Shown one piece after another: positions 16,410 through 25,606 of a DNA stretch of 64,000 nucleotides. The notes below the pieces were generated by a model that saw only the letters and a program-made list of their open reading frames with translations, was not told where the DNA came from and did not search any database. This DNA comes from JBBQHX01 sp035306065 (lineage in GTDB: Bacteria; Gemmatimonadota; Gemmatimonadetes; Gemmatimonadales; Gemmatimonadaceae), in NCBI GenBank assembly GCA_035306065.1, contig DATGOL010000030.1:1-64000 (forward strand), written 5' to 3'. How positions within the stretch are numbered: position 1 is the stretch's first letter; every line of letters begins with the position of its first letter. The translations under genes and the position numbers were made by a program.

Positions 16410-17023
16410 CAGCGCACCTCTCCTGCCGCGGATGCGCTGCGCTCATCCTCGGTGCCGTACTCGGCATCGGAACCTGAATCGGCCGCACGGTCACTCACGT
16501 ACCGCTCCACCTGCTCTGCCCATTCACCACGGGCAGCGAGCAGCATCTCCGCGAACTCGCGAATGGCGCCGTGTCCTCCCTTGCGCGAGAGCTTGACGCT
16601 GCATGCGCGTACGACTTCGGGTACGGCATTGCCTACGCACGCGGGAAGCCCAACCTCGCGCAGCACGGCCAGATCCGGCAGGTCATCACCCACGAATGCA
16701 ACCTCCGCAAGCGTCAGGCCGAGTTCCGTCGTCATGCGTTTCAGCGCTCGCAGCTTGCGAACCGTGGGATCCTGCACCACCTTCTCGATATGGAGCTCTG
16801 CCGCACGAATGCGAACGCTATCCGACACCCGGCCGGTGATGATCGCAACGTGCAGTCCCGCCTGACGCATGAGATACACGCCAAGGCCGTCCTGGATGTC
16901 GTAGCGCTTGAACTCGAAATCTCCGGCACCACTTGCACCGAGATACACGCCGCCGTCAGTCAGGACGCCGTCAACATCGAGCACCACGAGGCGAATGCTG
17001 CGCGCGAGTTCGGGCGAGATCAT
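16409..17023 (-). CDS. kdsC: Kdo-8-phosphate phosphatase
   Basis: A 204-residue HAD phosphatase that removes phosphate from Kdo-8-P. The nucleophile motif is VVLDVDGVLTDGG, motif II lies in VAIITGRVSD, and motif IV in VAFVGDDLPDLAVL. It is cap-less and short, as tetrameric KdsC proteins are. The start at 17023 gives an ATGA overlap with kdsA; the frame extends six codons further but into that gene. The family usually ends near RGAVRE; here the last 30 residues are a variable, acidic tail. Confidence 0.94.
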   Translation of the reverse strand: MISPELARSIRLVVLDVDGVLTDGGVYLGASGAGDFEFKRYDIQDGLGVYLMRQAGLHVAIITGRVSDSVRIRAAELHIEKVVQDPTVRKLRALKRMTTELGLTLAEVAFVGDDLPDLAVLREVGLPACVGNAVPEVVRACSVKLSRKGGHGAIREFAEMLLAARGEWAEQVERYVSDRAADSGSDAEYGTEDERSASAAGEVR

Positions 17024-17829
17024 GTTCGGACTGCCTCCCACACGCCAAGGGCACGGTCAGCCAATTCGCCGAGCTGGCCAAGCGGAATCATGTTCGGACC
17101 ATCGCTGGGAGAGCGCTCGGGGTCGGGATGGGTTTCCAGAAAAATGCCGTTTGCTCCGGCGGCGATGGCTCCGAGCGTCAACGGTTGAATGAACTCACGC
17201 GCTCCCCCGCTCGCACCGCCTTCACCCATTCCGGGGCGCTGGACGCTGTGGGTTCCATCGAAGATCACGGGAGCGTCGCATGCCTCACGCATGCGCGGTA
17301 TTGAACGGAGATCTACCACCAGGTCACCGTATCCGAAGAACGTGCCACGCTCAGTCACGGCTACTTCGATGCTCGATGCCGGGCTCGCACCGCGCACCTT
17401 GTTTACCGCGCCTCGCATGCCTTCCGGATGCAGCCACTGCCCCTTCTTCACGTTCACAGGCTTGCCCGTGGCGCCCGCAGCCAGCAGGAGATCTGTCTGC
17501 CTGCACAGGAAGGCTGGAATCTGCAGAACGTCAACCACCTCTGCTGCGGCGGCACACTGTTCCGGAAGGTGGACGTCCGTGAGAACGGGCAGCCCCGTTT
17601 CACGCCTCACGCGAGCGAGCTTCTCCAGGCCTTCGTCGATTCCCGGCCCGCGCGCTGCACCTGCGTTGGACCTGTTCGCCTTGTCAAAGCTTGCCTTGAA
17701 TACGATTCCGCCGGGCACACGCTCTGCCAGGCGTGCCAGTGCCTCGCCAACCTGCAGGTTGAGCGAGTCTTCTTCCAGAACGCACGGTCCCGCAATGAGG
17801 AAGAAGCGGTCACGAGGCAGAAGCGCCAT
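17020..17829 (-). CDS. kdsA: Kdo-8-phosphate synthase
   Basis: KdsA condenses phosphoenolpyruvate with arabinose-5-phosphate. The 269 residues contain FFLIAGPCVLEED, FKASFDKANRSN, PVLTDVHLPEQ, LQIPAFLCRQTDLL and VIFDGTHSVQRPG. The CRQTDLL phrase with no nearby conserved Asn-to-Cys change does not by itself settle whether it is a metal or non-metal type. The ATG at 17829 lies one base after the pyrG stop; the longer frame to 18033 is inside pyrG. Confidence 0.95.
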   Translation of the reverse strand: MALLPRDRFFLIAGPCVLEEDSLNLQVGEALARLAERVPGGIVFKASFDKANRSNAGAARGPGIDEGLEKLARVRRETGLPVLTDVHLPEQCAAAAEVVDVLQIPAFLCRQTDLLLAAGATGKPVNVKKGQWLHPEGMRGAVNKVRGASPASSIEVAVTERGTFFGYGDLVVDLRSIPRMREACDAPVIFDGTHSVQRPGMGEGGASGGAREFIQPLTLGAIAAGANGIFLETHPDPERSPSDGPNMIPLGQLGELADRALGVWEAVRT

Positions 17830-17830
17830 G

Positions 17831-19540
17831 TCAGCTCGAAGCCTCGATGAGCGAATCCTGGCGGGTGGCAGACGCACCCGCCGCCGTTGCGCCATTGCGC
17901 TGCGCACCGCCGCGCGTGCCTTCACTGTACGCCGCTGCGGCGTGCACGAAATCACGGAAGAGCGGATGCGGACGCATGGGGCGAGACTTGAGCTCCGGAT
18001 GGAACTGGCACCCCACGAACCACGGATGGTCATCCAGCTCCACTATCTCAACGAGTGTCCCGTCCGGAGACAGTCCGCTGAGTACCAGACCATTGTCCTC
18101 GAAGGTCTCCCGGAATCTGTTCGACACCTCGTAGCGGTGCCGATGGCGTTCACTCACCTCGGCTGCACCGTAGGCACGTGCCGCACGAGTTCCTGTCGTG
18201 AGGCGACAGACGTAGGCACCAAGCCGCATGCTGCCGCCCATGTCCTTCACCTTCTGCTGAGACTCCATGAGCGAGATAACCGCGTTGTCGCACTCGGGCG
18301 CGAACTCGCTGGAGTGGCTGTCTTCAATGGCGCACACGTTGCGCGCAAACTCTATGATGGCTGCCTGCATTCCCAGGCAGATACCGAAGAAAGGCAGCTT
18401 TGTTTCGCGGGCAACCCGAATGGCTTCGAGCATTCCATCCACCCCGCGCACGCCGAAGCCACCTGGTACCAGGAGTCCGTCATAGTCAGCAAGAATCTCC
18501 TGAGCCGCCTCGGGAGACGTGAAGCGATCACTGGAGATCCAGCCGATGTCCACGCCTACGTTATTGCCGATACCGCCGTGGATGAGGGCTTCCTGTACGC
18601 TCTTGTAGCTGTCTATGAAATCCGTGTACTTGCCCACGACCGCAATGCGCACGCGGCTGCCGGGTGACACGACCTTCTGAACCATGCTGCGCCAGTCCGA
18701 AAGGTCCGGTTCCGGCGTATCCATGCCCAGCCGCTCCGCCACACGCCCATCGAGACCCTGCTGGTTGAACGACAGTGGAATCTCGTAAATGCTGGGCATA
18801 TCCACGCTCTCGATCACAGCGCCGAACTCCACGTTGCAGAACAGAGCGATCTTGCGCTTCACGTCTTCCGGCAGCGGCTGCTCTGCACGACAGATGAGGA
18901 AGTCCGGCATGATTCCGAGTTCCATTAGCTCGCGAACCGAATGCTGTGTCGGCTTTGTCTTCACCTCGCCGGCGGCCGCTATGTAGGGCACCAGCGTGAG
19001 GTGAATGAAAATCGCGTGCTCCCGTCCCACTTCGCGCCTGAACTGCCTAATGGCCTCCAGGAACGGAAGCGACTCGATATCACCAACCGTTCCGCCAACC
19101 TCCACGATCACTACGTCCACGTCAGGGCTGATTCGCTTCACGGCTGACTTGATCTCGTCCGTGATGTGCGGAATCACCTGTACGGTGGAGCCGAGGTATT
19201 CACCCCTCCGCTCCTTGGAGATCACGTTGTGGTAGATGCGGCCGGTGGTAACGTTGTTGGCCTGCGACAGCGCCCTGTCCAGAAAGCGCTCATAGTGACC
19301 CAGGTCCAGGTCAGTCTCGGCTCCGTCATCGGTGACGAACACCTCACCATGCTGGAACGGAGACATGGTGCCAGGGTCCACGTTCAGGTAGGGATCGAAC
19401 TTGAGCATGGTAACGCGAAGTCCGCGCTCAACGAGAAGCCGTCCCAGCGAAGCGGCTGCGATTCCCTTCCCCAGTGACGACACCACGCCGCCCGTTACGA
19501 AGATGTACTTGGTGGGCGTCTGCCCGGGCTTGCTTTGCAT
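17831..19540 (-). CDS. pyrG: CTP synthase
   Basis: PyrG makes CTP from UTP, ATP and glutamine. The 569 residues show the N-terminal synthetase domain (KYIFVTGGVVSSLGKGI, LDLGHYERFLD) and the C-terminal glutaminase domain with LVPGGFGVRG, the nucleophile in FGICLGMQ and the His/Glu pair in CQFHPELKSRP. In this operon its CTP feeds KdsB next door. It overlaps kdsB by one base. About 25 extra residues after the FVHAAAAY helix are low complexity. Confidence 0.97.
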   Translation of the reverse strand: MQSKPGQTPTKYIFVTGGVVSSLGKGIAAASLGRLLVERGLRVTMLKFDPYLNVDPGTMSPFQHGEVFVTDDGAETDLDLGHYERFLDRALSQANNVTTGRIYHNVISKERRGEYLGSTVQVIPHITDEIKSAVKRISPDVDVVIVEVGGTVGDIESLPFLEAIRQFRREVGREHAIFIHLTLVPYIAAAGEVKTKPTQHSVRELMELGIMPDFLICRAEQPLPEDVKRKIALFCNVEFGAVIESVDMPSIYEIPLSFNQQGLDGRVAERLGMDTPEPDLSDWRSMVQKVVSPGSRVRIAVVGKYTDFIDSYKSVQEALIHGGIGNNVGVDIGWISSDRFTSPEAAQEILADYDGLLVPGGFGVRGVDGMLEAIRVARETKLPFFGICLGMQAAIIEFARNVCAIEDSHSSEFAPECDNAVISLMESQQKVKDMGGSMRLGAYVCRLTTGTRAARAYGAAEVSERHRHRYEVSNRFRETFEDNGLVLSGLSPDGTLVEIVELDDHPWFVGCQFHPELKSRPMRPHPLFRDFVHAAAAYSEGTRGGAQRNGATAAGASATRQDSLIEASS

Positions 19541-20331
19541 CAGCTCTGTCCTGTCGTGTGGCGGTCCGAGTGTGCGATCGAGTCGTTCATGGAGTGCCAG
19601 AGTTCGTTTGCAGCGTGCAGGTCTTCCGGTGTATCCACACCACGAGCCGGCAGTTCATCCATCAGGGCAACGCCCATCGGAATGCCTGCCGCCAGTGGTC
19701 GCAGCTGTTCAAGCCGTTCAATCTGCTCCAGCGGATGCTGTGGAAGCTGCACCCACCTCACGAGAGCCTCCGGCGCGTAGGCGTACACGCCAATGTGCTG
19801 ATGGACGTGAGCGTCGCGCAGCGGCGCATCTTCCGGCTCTCGCAACCAGGGAATTGCCGCTCGTGAAAAATACATGGCTCGTCCGTCGCTGGCAGCAACG
19901 ACCTTCACCACATCAGGCGTTCGGAGAATGTCCGGGGTGGCTCGGGCCGCAACGGTGCCGAGTGGAAAGCCCGCCTCCAGGATCTGCTGGAGGGCACCCT
20001 GGAGCGCGTCGCGTGACACAAAGGGTTCGTCTCCCTGCACGTTGAGAACGGCCGTCGCACCTTCGTAGCGGCGCATTGCTGCCACTTCCGCAACGCGATC
20101 CGTGCCCGAGGGGTGGTCCGACCGCGTCATCACCACGGTGGCGTTCGATTCCCGGAGTGCGTCGGCGATCTCCGCGGAGTCGGTGGCGACGACTACTTCA
20201 TCCGCAATGCCGAATGCCTGAACCCGCTCCCAGACGCGTAGCACCATGGGACGGCCCGCGAGGAGCTGTAATGGCTTGCGAGGCAGGCGGCCGGAACCAA
20301 TACGAGCCGGGATCACCGCTAGCGTGCTCAT
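19540..20331 (-). CDS. kdsB: CMP-Kdo synthetase (3-deoxy-manno-octulosonate cytidylyltransferase)
   Basis: KdsB activates Kdo with CTP before transfer to lipid A. The 263 residues begin with the nucleotide-binding LAVIPARIGSGRLPRKPL and contain VVMTRSDHPSGTDRVAE and VLNVQGDEPF, all strongly conserved in KdsB. It is the first gene of the Kdo-Lpt-rpoN operon and lies about 40 bases downstream of the expected transcription start. The C-terminal 20 residues are divergent. Confidence 0.95.
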   Translation of the reverse strand: MSTLAVIPARIGSGRLPRKPLQLLAGRPMVLRVWERVQAFGIADEVVVATDSAEIADALRESNATVVMTRSDHPSGTDRVAEVAAMRRYEGATAVLNVQGDEPFVSRDALQGALQQILEAGFPLGTVAARATPDILRTPDVVKVVAASDGRAMYFSRAAIPWLREPEDAPLRDAHVHQHIGVYAYAPEALVRWVQLPQHPLEQIERLEQLRPLAAGIPMGVALMDELPARGVDTPEDLHAANELWHSMNDSIAHSDRHTTGQS

Positions 20332-20378
20332 GGGTTCGAGCCGAAAATTCGCGCTTCCGCAGCAATTTTCATTCCAGT

Positions 20379-20407
20379 ATTATAGCCATCGAATCGGTGG
20401 CACGCAA
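20379..20407 (-). promoter_or_regulatory. Promoter of the kdsB-pyrG-kdsACD-lpt-rpoN operon
   Basis: On the - strand a perfect -10 box TATAAT (20379-20384) follows TTGCGT (20402-20407) at 17 bases. The -35 is weak (TTG only). Transcription would start near 20372, giving a leader of about 40 bases before the kdsB ATG at 20331. It lies in the 116-bp gap after trpG. Confidence 0.6.
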
Positions 20408-20447
20408 TCAGATTCGGCGCCCCCATTCATGGTGTACCGGCTCGAAT

Positions 20448-21071
20448 TCAAATCGCTGCTGACGCCGCTCCCTTGCCGTACGCCTCCGCCATCTCCAGGA
20501 AGTTCCTCAGCAACCGCTTCCCACCCTGCGAGAGAATGCTTTCAGGGTGGAACTGCACCCCCACTACCGGATGCTCGCGGTGCCGCAGCGCATGGATCTC
20601 CGACGGCAGATCCCTCGCACGAGCCGTAACCTCCAGGCAGTCCGGCATGCTGTTAGGGTCAACCACGAGCGAGTGGTAGCGCATGACGCTGAGCGGCGAC
20701 GGAAGCCCCTCGAACAGCCCGGTACCTTGATGCTCCACTTCGGACAGCTTGCCGTGCATCACTCGCGCTGCTCGCACCACGCGCCCCCCGTACGCTTCGC
20801 CGATTGCCTGATGTCCGAGGCAGACGCCAAGTATCGGAACGGTGGCTCCGTAGCGCTGGATTAGCGGAATGGTGATACCCGCCTCTTTCGGCGTGCAGGG
20901 TCCGGGTGACAGGACTATCGCGGACGGCTGCAACTCTCCCGCTTCCTCAACGGAGATGGCGTCGTTGCGGAGGACGATCGGGTCTTCACCCAGCTCGCCC
21001 AGGTACTGAACGAGGTTGAAGGTGAAGGAATCGTAGTTGTCTATGACCAGAAGCCTTGAAGCGGAAGCCAT
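20448..21071 (-). CDS. Glutamine amidotransferase of anthranilate/aminodeoxychorismate synthase
   Basis: A 207-residue class I glutaminase. LLVIDNYDSFTFNLVQYL at the N-terminus, the nucleophile in LGVCLGHQAIGEAYGG, and the His/Glu pair in VGVQFHPESIL mark TrpG/PabA. It would pass ammonia to TrpE or PabB. No partner is in the window, so it may be a dual-use subunit shared by tryptophan and folate synthesis. It lies 9 bases after xerD, so is likely on the same message. Confidence 0.9.
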   Translation of the reverse strand: MASASRLLVIDNYDSFTFNLVQYLGELGEDPIVLRNDAISVEEAGELQPSAIVLSPGPCTPKEAGITIPLIQRYGATVPILGVCLGHQAIGEAYGGRVVRAARVMHGKLSEVEHQGTGLFEGLPSPLSVMRYHSLVVDPNSMPDCLEVTARARDLPSEIHALRHREHPVVGVQFHPESILSQGGKRLLRNFLEMAEAYGKGAASAAI

Positions 21072-21080
21072 GGCGTGTCG

Positions 21081-22034
21081 TCATGCGCGTGGATGGAACT
21101 GCCGGTGCACCGTTCGAAGATACTCGCGGTCCACGTGCGTGTAGATCTGGGTGGTGGAAATATCGGCGTGGCCGAGCATCTCCTGCACTGCCCTGAGGTC
21201 GGCGCCGCCTTCCAGCAGATGGGTGGCAAAGCTGTGACGAAGCGTATGCGGCGACACATGCCGGGTAATCCCGGCGGTCTCAACGTGGCGCCGAAGGATC
21301 TTCCAGGCGCCCATTCGGCTAAGGGGCGTTCCGCGTGCATTCAGGAACAGACGTCCCTTTCCCTGGCCCTTCTCCAGCTTCGGCCGGGTTTCGCGCAGGT
21401 ACACAGCCGTGGCGCCGAGTGCACTTCGTCCGATCGGAACAAGCCGCTCCTTGCTCCCCTTGCCGAACACGCGAAGCAGGCCGTCGCTCATCAGCACGTC
21501 GGACACACCCAAACCGATCCACTCGGACACCCTCAGCCCTGCGCCGTAGCCAAGCTCCAGCATTGCGCGGTCACGGAACGCCAGAGGTTCCTCGAGGCCG
21601 GGCGCAGTGAGCAAAGCTTCCACTTCCGCAACCGTCAGCACTTCAGGCAGAGTACGCCAGCGTGCAGGAGCGTCCAGGCGATCGCTCGGATCGCTGACGA
21701 TTTCTCCTTCCGCGATCAGGAAGGCGAAGTAGGTACGCACTGCGCTCACCGAGCGCCGGATGGAGGTGGGAGCCAGGCCCAGGTCCTTCAGGTGATACAC
21801 GAAGTCGCGCAGCAACCGGGCGCTGACATCCACCGGAAGCCGGGCGCCTCGTGATGCAGCAAACTCCACCAGGCGCCTCACGTCTCGCCCGTATGCCGCA
21901 ATCGTGTTCTGCGCGGCACCCTGTTCGAGAGCCAGCATGTCTTCGAACCGCTCCACGAAGAAGGCGCGCAGGAGCTGGTCGGTAAGGAGCGATTCGGAAT
22001 CGCTCCCGCCGGGCCGGGGAGTGGCGTCAGGCAT
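21081..22034 (-). CDS. xerD: Site-specific tyrosine recombinase XerD
   Basis: 317 residues. The N-terminal SAM-like domain spans about 15-110. The catalytic domain has Arg168 (GAGLRVSE), Lys in GKGSKERLVP, His263/Arg266 (HTLRHSFATHLL), His289 (LGHADISTTQIY) and the nucleophile Tyr298. All catalytic residues are present. XerC/XerD act at dif, and a dif-like site lies 18 kb away at 3149-3176. The start at 22034 gives an 8-base overlap (ATGCCTGA) with dedA; a longer frame to 22136 would lie inside dedA. XerC versus XerD is assigned from the TLRHSFATHLL..ADLRAVQ form and is not certain. Confidence 0.9.
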   Translation of the reverse strand: MPDATPRPGGSDSESLLTDQLLRAFFVERFEDMLALEQGAAQNTIAAYGRDVRRLVEFAASRGARLPVDVSARLLRDFVYHLKDLGLAPTSIRRSVSAVRTYFAFLIAEGEIVSDPSDRLDAPARWRTLPEVLTVAEVEALLTAPGLEEPLAFRDRAMLELGYGAGLRVSEWIGLGVSDVLMSDGLLRVFGKGSKERLVPIGRSALGATAVYLRETRPKLEKGQGKGRLFLNARGTPLSRMGAWKILRRHVETAGITRHVSPHTLRHSFATHLLEGGADLRAVQEMLGHADISTTQIYTHVDREYLRTVHRQFHPRA

Positions 22035-22704
22035 CGCTGCCGTTCCCGCGGCTGTCACCACCATCGTCTGGCACCACTGTCTCTTCCTCCGCCTTCTGCC
22101 TGCGACGCCTGCGATGCAGGTAGACACCGCCCGCAACCAGCACGATTACTACCAGCGCTCCGATGCCTGACGTGCGGCCTATGTCCGTGATGCGCTCCAG
22201 CAGCAGTTCCCAGTTCGACCCCACGCCATACGCAAGCCACGCAATCACACCGTACCAGATGGCCGACGCGACCGATATCGCCACGATGCTCCCGACTGCT
22301 GGAAGGTGGAGCGCACCGGCCAGCGGCGGAACCACCGCACGCACGGCCGGAACGAACCGCGTGAAGAACAGAGCCATCATGCCCCATCGCCTGTACAATT
22401 CCAGCACGCGCGCCTGCGACTCGGGATTGGCGAGTGTCCTGAATCGACCGTACAGCGCAGGCGCGCCAAGTCTTCGCCCGAACAGGAACATCAGCAGCGC
22501 ACCGGCAACGTTGCCAAGCCAGCAGGCAAGGAACACTCCCGTTAGCGAGGCGCCTCCGCGCGCGGCCAGGAACGCGCCGAATGCAACTATCGTGTCTGCA
22601 GGCGCGGGCGGAAACACGTTCTCGACAGCTGCCGCCAGCGCGAGAATGCCATACAGAGCGGCCGTGGGCAGCCCCGCAACGAGATCGAGGAGATCAGTGA
22701 GCAC
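22027..22704 (-). CDS. DedA family membrane protein
   Basis: 225 residues with about five hydrophobic segments. The family signature is seen in ENVFPPAPADTIVAFGAF, the re-entrant loop, and in FFTRFVPAVRAVVPPLAG, whose arginines are needed for function in studied DedA proteins. Members move undecaprenyl phosphate or other lipids back across the membrane. The tail RRRRRQKAEEE is charged. It overlaps xerD by 8 bases and follows ispF by 36. Confidence 0.9.
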   Translation of the reverse strand: MLTDLLDLVAGLPTAALYGILALAAAVENVFPPAPADTIVAFGAFLAARGGASLTGVFLACWLGNVAGALLMFLFGRRLGAPALYGRFRTLANPESQARVLELYRRWGMMALFFTRFVPAVRAVVPPLAGALHLPAVGSIVAISVASAIWYGVIAWLAYGVGSNWELLLERITDIGRTSGIGALVVIVLVAGGVYLHRRRRRQKAEEETVVPDDGGDSRGNGSDA

Positions 22705-22740
22705 TACGGCGCCCCGGAGCGGTCAGATGACTGGAAGTCG

Positions 22741-23241
22741 TCAGGCGTCCTGCGGGGCGGCCGGCCGTTGCTTCATAAGGGTGGCAACGGCCATCACTGC
22801 AAGTCCCTCCTCACGCCCGATCCAGCCAAGGCCCTCGTTGGTCTTCCCCTTCACGAAAACCTGCATCTCACTCACGCCGAGTGCCCGCGCGAGGCTGCTG
22901 AGAATCGCATCACGATGCGGACCGATCTTCGGCTTCTGCGCAATCACCGTTACGTCCACATTGCCAATGGCGTACCCGGCATCCAGCACGAGCTGCACGG
23001 CCTTCTTCAGCATGAATATTGAATCGCGCCCCTTGTTCGAAGGGTCGGTATCCGGAAACAACTCGCCAATGTCACCCAGTGCGGCTGCACCAAGCAGTGC
23101 GTCCGTGATGGCGTGACATACGGCGTCAGCATCGGAGTGCCCCACGAGTCGAGAGTCGCACGGAATCTCCACGCCGCCAAGCAGCATTGGGCCGCCAGGG
23201 GCGAACCTGTGCGAGTCGTACCCGATTCCGGTGCGTACCAT
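22741..23241 (-). CDS. ispF: 2-C-methyl-D-erythritol 2,4-cyclodiphosphate synthase
   Basis: IspF acts in the non-mevalonate isoprenoid pathway. The 166 residues start MVRTGIGYDSHRF, with the metal-binding Asp and His, and have LVGHSDADAVCHA and DIGELFPDTD. The trimer-type length (about 160) fits. The ATG at 23241 was chosen since the family begins at this point; 19 extra codons lie upstream. No ispD is adjacent. The gap to fabF is 87 bases. Confidence 0.95.
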   Translation of the reverse strand: MVRTGIGYDSHRFAPGGPMLLGGVEIPCDSRLVGHSDADAVCHAITDALLGAAALGDIGELFPDTDPSNKGRDSIFMLKKAVQLVLDAGYAIGNVDVTVIAQKPKIGPHRDAILSSLARALGVSEMQVFVKGKTNEGLGWIGREEGLAVMAVATLMKQRPAAPQDA

Positions 23242-23328
23242 ACGCGTCAGGCGACCGGCGGAAGTCCGCGGGCCGCCTGTAACAGGCTGCAAGAGCAAGC
23301 CGGCATCATGCGACTGACAATGCTGCGC

Positions 23329-24576
23329 TCACTCCGCGAAGCGACGGATGGCGAGTACCGCGTTATGCCCGCCGAAGCCCGAACTGTTCGTGAGTGCGGC
23401 ACGAACCTCACGCTCACGCGGCTTGTTGGGGGTATAGTCCAGATCGCAATCCTCCCCCGGCTCGAAGTGATTGATGGTCGGCGGAACTACACCATTGCGA
23501 ATTGCCATCACGCTGACCAGGAACTCAACCGCGCCGGCCGCACCAAGCATGTGCCCGGTGGCCGACTTTGTGGACGAGATGCTCAGCCTGTCTGCATGCT
23601 CACCGAATACCGCTCGAACCGCGAGCGACTCGTTCGGGTCGTTGAGCGGCGTGGACGTTCCATGCGCGTTGATGTAGTCAATTTCGCTCAGCGCCAAACC
23701 GGAATCGCTGATAGCGCGACGCATTGCCCGCTGCAGACCTTCGTGCGCCTCCGGCTGACCGGTGAGATGATACGCATCTCCGGTTGCGCCGTAGCCCACC
23801 AGCTCCGCATGGATGGTTGCACCACGCGCACGCGCATGCTCCAGTTCCTCCAGTACCACCAGACCGGAACCCTCTCCCATCACGAAGCCATCCCGATCCT
23901 TGTCGAACGGGCGTGAGGCGGTGGACGGATCGTCGTTGCGCTCGGACAACGCCTTCATGTTGGCAAAGCCACCGATGGACATCGGCGTTACCGATGCCTC
24001 TGAGCCACCGGCCAGCATGATGTCCGCATCGCCGTACTGGATCGAGCGGAACGCAGTACCAATGGCGTGCGCACTGGTGGCACACGCAGATACCGTCGCG
24101 AAGTTGGGCCCCTTGCACTGAAAGCGCATGGAGATCATTCCCGCAGCGATATCCGAGATGAACATCGGAATGAAGAACGGAGAAATCCTTCCCGGTCCGT
24201 GCTGCAGGAATGTGGAATGCTGCAACTCGAAGGTGTTGAGGCCTCCAATGCCGCTGCCGACGATAACGCCGGCTTGCTCTGGGTCGAAGTTCCCCTCCTT
24301 CAGCCCCGCATCGGCCATCGCCTGCACCGCAGCAGCTACCGCATACTGCGTGTACATGTCCGATCGCTTTGCCTCCTTGCGATCCATGTACCGGGAAGGA
24401 TCGAAATCCTTTACTTCGCAGGCAAAACGAACCGAGAACGCTGACGGGTCGAAGTGTGTGAGCGGTCCTGCCCCAGAAACCCCCGCCAGAAGCGACTGCC
24501 AGGTCGTCGCCACGTCGTTTCCGACAGGCGAGACAGCACCCAGCCCGGTGACGACGACCCGGCGACCCTGACTCAC
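23329..24576 (-). CDS. fabF: Beta-ketoacyl-ACP synthase II
   Basis: FabF elongates acyl-ACP with malonyl-ACP. The 415 residues show the active-site Cys165 in TVSACATSAHAIG, the first His in INAHGTSTPLND and the second in KSATGHMLGAAG, plus the GSGIGGLNTFE loop. It overlaps acpP by ATGA, so carrier protein and synthase are translated together. This is the last fab gene of the operon. Confidence 0.97.
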   Translation of the reverse strand: MSQGRRVVVTGLGAVSPVGNDVATTWQSLLAGVSGAGPLTHFDPSAFSVRFACEVKDFDPSRYMDRKEAKRSDMYTQYAVAAAVQAMADAGLKEGNFDPEQAGVIVGSGIGGLNTFELQHSTFLQHGPGRISPFFIPMFISDIAAGMISMRFQCKGPNFATVSACATSAHAIGTAFRSIQYGDADIMLAGGSEASVTPMSIGGFANMKALSERNDDPSTASRPFDKDRDGFVMGEGSGLVVLEELEHARARGATIHAELVGYGATGDAYHLTGQPEAHEGLQRAMRRAISDSGLALSEIDYINAHGTSTPLNDPNESLAVRAVFGEHADRLSISSTKSATGHMLGAAGAVEFLVSVMAIRNGVVPPTINHFEPGEDCDLDYTPNKPREREVRAALTNSSGFGGHNAVLAIRRFAE

Positions 24577-24812
24577 TCCGCTCCCTTCTCCTTCAGGTAA
24601 GCCATGGCATCCCCAACAGTACGCAGCTTCTCAGCGTCCTCGTCGGGAATGTCAATGTTGAATTCCTTCTCGAACTCCATGACGAGCTCGACGATGTCGA
24701 GGCTGTCGGCGCCAAGGTCCTCGATGAAAATCGCATCGTCCGTGAGCTTGTCACGCTCGACGCCGAGTTCCTTTTCGATAATGTCCTTGACCTTCGCGGA
24801 GAGGTCAGCCAT
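24573..24812 (-). CDS. acpP: Acyl carrier protein
   Basis: 79 residues, acidic, with the phosphopantetheine site Ser37 in DLGADSLDIVELVM. It carries growing acyl chains for the Fab enzymes and PlsX. Length and motif fit canonical AcpP. A 56-base gap separates it from fabG, enough for a good ribosome site (GAGGATT before the ATG). Confidence 0.98.
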   Translation of the reverse strand: MADLSAKVKDIIEKELGVERDKLTDDAIFIEDLGADSLDIVELVMEFEKEFNIDIPDEDAEKLRTVGDAMAYLKEKGAE

Positions 24813-24868
24813 GAGAATCCTCTAAGTGTGAATGTGGAACGCAGCGATGAAATAGAACACTACCAACC

Positions 24869-25606
24869 CTACATCACCAGTCCGCCGTCTACCACGAGTA
24901 CCTGACCCGTAACGTAGGCGGCGTGCTCGGACGCCAGGAACGCCACCATCCCCGCAATATCCTCAGGGCGACCGAGCCGATCCACGGGGATCTGCGAAGT
25001 AATGGCGTTCCGTGCGTCGTCCGTCATTGCCGCGGTCATATCGGTTTCGATATAGCCGGGCGCCACGACGTTTGCCAGCACGTTTCTGGACGCCAGCTCC
25101 CTGGCGACAGACTTGGTGAGGCCGATGAGCCCGGCCTTGCTCGCAGCATAGTTGGCCTGGCCCTTGTTGCCCATGATACCAACCACGCTCGAAATGTTGA
25201 TTATGCGTCCCCAGCGACGCTTCATCATGCCGCGCGAGGCGGCGCGGATGGCAACGAATGCAGCCTTCAGGTTGGCGTCCAGAACTGCATCCCAGTCTTC
25301 ATCCTTGATGCGTACGAGCAGGTTGTCTCGCGTGATGCCTGCGTTATTCACCAGAATGTCCACTGGCGCAAGCTCTTTCTCCACTCGCTCAACGAGCGAC
25401 ACAACAGACGCTGCATCCGCGATGTCGCAGGAAAAACCCGCTGCCTCACCCGGAAGCTCCTCAGCCACCGCAGACGCACGCACTTCGTCGCGACCAACCA
25501 CTGCCACACGCGCACCGGCCTCGGAAAGCAGCTGGGCAATACCTCGCCCTATTCCTCGCGTGCTGCCGGTTACCAGCGCCGTACGTCCTGACAGGTCAAT
25601 CCGCAT
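24869..25606 (-). CDS. fabG: 3-oxoacyl-ACP reductase
   Basis: A 245-residue short-chain dehydrogenase. NADP-binding TGSTRGIGRGIA, the NNAGITRDNLL segment and the catalytic Ser-Tyr-Lys set (INISSVVG, YAASKAG) match FabG. It reduces ketoacyl-ACP in the first reductive step of elongation. It overlaps fabD by one base (TGATG). Confidence 0.96.
   Translation of the reverse strand: MRIDLSGRTALVTGSTRGIGRGIAQLLSEAGARVAVVGRDEVRASAVAEELPGEAAGFSCDIADAASVVSLVERVEKELAPVDILVNNAGITRDNLLVRIKDEDWDAVLDANLKAAFVAIRAASRGMMKRRWGRIINISSVVGIMGNKGQANYAASKAGLIGLTKSVARELASRNVLANVVAPGYIETDMTAAMTDDARNAITSQIPVDRLGRPEDIAGMVAFLASEHAAYVTGQVLVVDGGLVM

Noticed and set aside
17189..18667. A 492-residue + strand frame opposite kdsA and pyrG
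   Set aside because: It is the shadow of two well-supported enzymes; the protein is Arg/Ser/Pro-rich with no domain.
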